Source: Bradyrhizobium arachidis (GTDB lineage: Bacteria > Pseudomonadota > Alphaproteobacteria > Rhizobiales > Xanthobacteraceae). Taken from it: 64,000 bases of DNA. Position 1 is the stretch's first letter. Every line of letters starts with the position of its first letter. Below are positions 61,920 through 64,000 of the stretch, one piece after another. A program made the translations under genes and the position numbers. The notes under the pieces were generated by a model, which saw only the letters and a list, made by a program, of their open reading frames with translations, did not search any database and was not told the origin of the DNA. Location: assembly GCF_024758505.1 (NCBI RefSeq), contig NZ_CP077970.1, forward strand, positions 3,410,001-3,474,000, in the 5' to 3' direction.

Positions 61920-62092
61920 GTTCAGTTGAGCCCTCGTTACTAATACACGTCCCCCGCGAGCCTTGCCCCGTTGCAAGCCTACAGACCGGCGCATGCTGCT
62001 TGTGCGGATGCGAGCCGTCCCCACCCGGACGGCTTGTCCGCCAATTTCCGCAACATCCTATTGGCAGAGCGTCGCGAATGAAATGCCCGCGA

Positions 62093-62118
62093 TTAAGACA
62101 ATCTTAATCATCGTTAAC
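62093..62118. promoter_or_regulatory. CtrA-like site TTAA-N7-TTAA with a third TTAAC half-site
   Basis: TTAA 62093-62096, seven bases, TTAA 62104-62107, six bases, TTAAC 62114-62118. The first pair has the spacing expected for CtrA and reads the same way on both strands, 174 bp upstream of the GPR/RgsE-like start. Confidence 0.45.
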
Positions 62119-62222
62119 AGGATTGGGGCGTAACGCCTTAGCAATAAATGAAATTCTCCACGGGACTCGCCGGATTGCGGCAACTTTTCGTCAATATGGC
62201 GGCGGAATTGGGTAAAATATGG

Positions 62223-62239
62223 ATAACGTTCCGTTAACC
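62223..62239 (+). promoter_or_regulatory. near-consensus CtrA site ATAA-N7-TTAACC
   Basis: ATAA 62223-62226, seven bases, TTAACC 62234-62239; one mismatch to the consensus. It is 74 bp upstream of the Hpt gene start. Confidence 0.4.
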
Positions 62240-62312
62240 ATTTCCATGGTTGGGTTGACCCCACGCTCGCCGCCGGACCGGCGGTCCGAAATGCGATGCC
62301 GGGGCCCGCGCC

Positions 62313-62690
62313 ATGATGCCTGAACTGCAACGGATGGACTGGATGCCCTCGCCGCCGCTTGCTCCGCTCGACAATCCCCTCGATCTCGACCATCTCGCGC
62401 GCATGACGCTCGGCGATGCCGCGCTGGAACACGAGGTGCTCGCAATGTTCGCCGAGCAGTCGACCCGGCTGATCGCGGCGATGGCGGCTCTGCCGGCGGA
62501 TGCGTCAGCGCTCGCGCACAAGCTGAAGGGCTCGGCCCGCGGGATCGGCGCCTTCGCGGTGGCCGATGCCGCAGCAGGGCTCGAATGCGCGCTCCGGACC
62601 GGCGATCACCCGTCCCGTGCCTTCGCGGAGCTGAAGGAGGCGGTGGCCGAGGCGCAGGACGCGATCGAGACGATTTTGCGCCGGGCTTGA
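62313..62690 (+). CDS. histidine phosphotransfer (Hpt) domain protein
   Basis: 125 aa, one Hpt four-helix bundle after a 25-residue Pro-rich lead. The phosphorylated residue is His69 in ALAHKLKGSARGIGAFAVAD, which closely follows the Hpt consensus (AHxLKGSxxxxGA). It would pass phosphoryl groups between a hybrid kinase receiver and a response regulator; this window encodes two hybrid kinases, but no partner is proven. A CtrA-like box lies upstream. ATG 62313 and 62316 are both possible. Confidence 0.85.
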   Translation: MMPELQRMDWMPSPPLAPLDNPLDLDHLARMTLGDAALEHEVLAMFAEQSTRLIAAMAALPADASALAHKLKGSARGIGAFAVADAAAGLECALRTGDHPSRAFAELKEAVAEAQDAIETILRRA

Positions 62691-62807
62691 GCCGATCCCA
62701 AAATCCACCGTATTGCCGGGGCTTTGCGCACTAGCGCGCCGCCTATCGACCCGTTATAGGACAGCCCGGACCCTCCTCATTCCCAGCTTCCGGCAGCACG
62801 AGCGCAC

Positions 62808-63128
62808 ATGGCCAAAATTCACTATGTCGACCACAAGGGCGAAACCCGCACGGTAGAAGTCGAGAACGGCGCGACCGTGATGGAAGGCGCCATCCGCAAC
62901 GCCATTCCCGGGATCGAGGCCGAATGCGGCGGCGCCTGCGCCTGCGCCACCTGCCACGTCTATGTCGACGAAGCCTGGCGCGAGAAGGTCGGCAGCCCGA
63001 CGCCGATGGAGGAGGACATGCTCGATTTCGGCTTCGACGTGCGCCCGAGCTCGCGCCTGTCCTGCCAGATCAAGGTGTCCGACGACCTCGACGGGCTCGT
63101 GGTGTCGACACCGGAGCGGCAGGCCTAG
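62808..63128 (+). CDS. fdxB: 2Fe-2S ferredoxin, adrenodoxin type
   Basis: 106 aa. Cluster ligands are Cys40, Cys46 and Cys49 ([15 protein letters not shown]) and Cys86 (RLSCQIKV), the C-x5-C-x2-C...C pattern of vertebrate-type/FdxB ferredoxins. [18 protein letters not shown] is typical of this group. Such ferredoxins serve Fe-S assembly, P450s or hydroxylases. A ferredoxin reductase-like gene begins 0.7 kb downstream. The TAG stop is the first part of a dispersed repeat. Confidence 0.93.
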   Translation: MAKIHYVDHKGETRTVEVENGATVMEGAIRNAIPGIEAECGGACACATCHVYVDEAWREKVGSPTPMEEDMLDFGFDVRPSSRLSCQIKVSDDLDGLVVSTPERQA

Positions 63129-63212
63129 AGCTTCCGTTCGGAAGCTCTGGATTCTTAGTTCTGACGCGTTTTCTTGACGCGAACCGGTGTCCACTTCGCT
63201 CGAAAACGCTTT
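63126..63212 (+). repeat. dispersed repeat family A, copy 5 (short hairpin plus core)
   Basis: TAGAGCTTCCGTTCGGAAGC forms a reduced hairpin joined to the core (TGACGCGTTTTCTTGACGCG, GAACCGGTGTCCACTTCGCT). The leading TAG is the ferredoxin stop codon. Confidence 0.88.
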
Positions 63213-63220
63213 GGTTTTTC

Positions 63221-63688
63221 TTACTCCTTCGGCGGCGCGACCTCGATGCCGCGCTTGTGCCAGGGTTTCAGTTTCTCCACGACTTCAGCCGTGAGCGGCG
63301 TCGGCCGCCGCGTCGCCTCGTCGATCATCACGCCCACCGACATCGCCGACGCGACGCATTTGCCTTCGGAAAACACCACCTGCTCGAAGGTGACCGAGGT
63401 CCGCCCCAGTTTCACGACGCCGAGCCCGAGCTCGATTTTCCCCGGCCAGTGCAGCTCGCTGCGGAAATGGATGTCGAGCCGCACCATGATCCACGCCAGC
63501 CCCGGTGGCGTAAGTCCGTATTCAGAGCTCTTCATCAGCGTGACGCGGCCGGTCTCGAAATAGGTGGCGTAGACCGCGTTGTTGACGTGCTGGTTGGGGT
63601 CGAGATCACCGAAGCGGACGTTGTCACTCAGCCGGTACGGAAAATCCTCCAGGCGCGGCGTCGAATCCAGGCGGCTTGGTGCATTCAC
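63221..63688 (-). CDS. acyl-CoA thioesterase, hot-dog fold (4-hydroxybenzoyl-CoA thioesterase-like)
   Basis: 155 aa. VRFGDLDPNQHVNNAVYATY near the N-terminus holds the Asp-x-x-x-His-x-N catalytic pattern of the YbgC/4HBT group, followed by YFETGRVTLM and FRSELHWPGKIELGLGVVKL. It hydrolyses short or aromatic acyl-CoA esters. The neighbouring genes do not narrow the substrate. ATG 63688; the end lies just past a dispersed repeat. Confidence 0.9.
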   Translation of the reverse strand: MNAPSRLDSTPRLEDFPYRLSDNVRFGDLDPNQHVNNAVYATYFETGRVTLMKSSEYGLTPPGLAWIMVRLDIHFRSELHWPGKIELGLGVVKLGRTSVTFEQVVFSEGKCVASAMSVGVMIDEATRRPTPLTAEVVEKLKPWHKRGIEVAPPKE

Positions 63689-63854
63689 CGATTGATCTCC
63701 CTCATTGTCCGCCCGTTACAGCCCAGTTATTCCGGCCCGACAAGTGGGCGGCGGGGAAGGCGGCTACCGCTTTTCTGCCTTCCCTGATCCGTTCCCGTTG
63801 GCTAGACAGATGGGGCCCTTCCTGCCCGCCGGGCCAACCGATCAAGACCGATAA

Positions 63855-64000
<146 letters not shown>

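Larger units (their letters stand above)
61920..62312. other. 393-bp divergent control region with CtrA-like sites
   Basis: Lies between the GPR/RgsE-like gene (-) and the Hpt gene (+). It is AT-richer than its surroundings near 62090-62240 and carries two CtrA-like boxes annotated separately. No small ORF or RNA gene is evident. Confidence 0.6.

Noticed and set aside
56118..61943. Very long open frames on the plus strand opposite the coiled-coil gene (one of about 1180 codons)
   Set aside because: They mirror the biased, repetitive codon use of the real minus-strand gene, show no recognisable domain and lack start signals. The minus frame has membrane helices, hendecad repeats and a conserved C-terminal domain.
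62313..62690. ChpT, the phosphotransferase of the CtrA relay
   Set aside because: The protein is a monomeric-type Hpt bundle with the AHxLKGS motif. ChpT is a longer dimer with a degenerate kinase-like domain.

Overview
The window reads as a chromosomal segment of a Bradyrhizobium-like member of the Rhizobiales/Nitrobacteraceae. The grounds are the high GC content, the mix of rhizobial families (NfeD, MctP with DUF3311, DUF1127, a polar-growth coiled-coil protein resembling GPR/RgsE, CtrA-type TTAA-N7-TTAACC boxes) and several families of dispersed intergenic repeats typical of such genomes. No species is assigned. I see no tRNA, rRNA, CRISPR array, transposase or prophage.

Layout. (1) 1-2.8 kb: the end of an alpha/beta hydrolase, a 51-aa orphan protein behind a consensus CtrA box, an LpxO-type lipid A hydroxylase, an NTF2-like protein and an FAH-family hydrolase. 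(2) 2.8-25 kb: a large envelope-polysaccharide region. It holds an MsbA-like exporter, GalE, a GT4 core mannosyltransferase-like gene, WaaF, HldD, HldE, an O-antigen ligase, a CapD/FlaA1-type nucleotide-sugar dehydratase, a further glycosyltransferase, two epimerases, a WecA/WbpL-like initiating transferase, a YbhN-like membrane protein, ManC, a WbpB-like oxidoreductase with a WbpE-like aminotransferase, and MurJ. Together they would supply heptose, GDP-mannose, uronic and 3-amino sugars, start and ligate O-antigen, and move lipid-linked intermediates. (3) 25-34.5 kb: accessory genes. These are an exported-protein gene broken by one in-frame TGA, a possibly leaderless 25-codon ORF with an intrinsic terminator in front of a DUF1127 gene, an orphan form-II CoxL-like hydroxylase, two cytochromes c, a cNMP-binding protein, a CHRD protein, an Lrp-type ligand-binding protein and an NfeD-slipin pair.

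(4) 34.5-46.8 kb: a hybrid histidine kinase whose membrane domain matches the plant ethylene-receptor binding domain residue for residue, then ThiD, an LpxH-like phosphoesterase with a glycosyltransferase, a threonine dehydratase, a secreted caspase-like protein with an Asn-rich tail, an Ala/Glu-rich protein, an MFS permease and a dipeptide epimerase. (5) 46.9-56 kb: an Mla-type lipid transport operon (STAS-MlaE, MlaF, MlaD), DUF3311-MctP monocarboxylate uptake, and a symporter-domain hybrid kinase with a LuxR-type regulator. (6) 56-64 kb: a 1940-aa coiled-coil polar-growth protein built from 11-residue-based repeats, divergent from an Hpt protein across a region with CtrA-like sites, then a 2Fe-2S ferredoxin, a thioesterase and the start of a flavin oxidoreductase.

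The most notable items are the ethylene-receptor-like kinase (34476-36455), the compact leader ORF/terminator before DUF1127 (25729-25901), the CtrA boxes (222-238; 62093-62118; 62223-62239), the repeat architecture of the GPR/RgsE-like protein, and a dispersed repeat present five times in one orientation, abutting or supplying stop codons.
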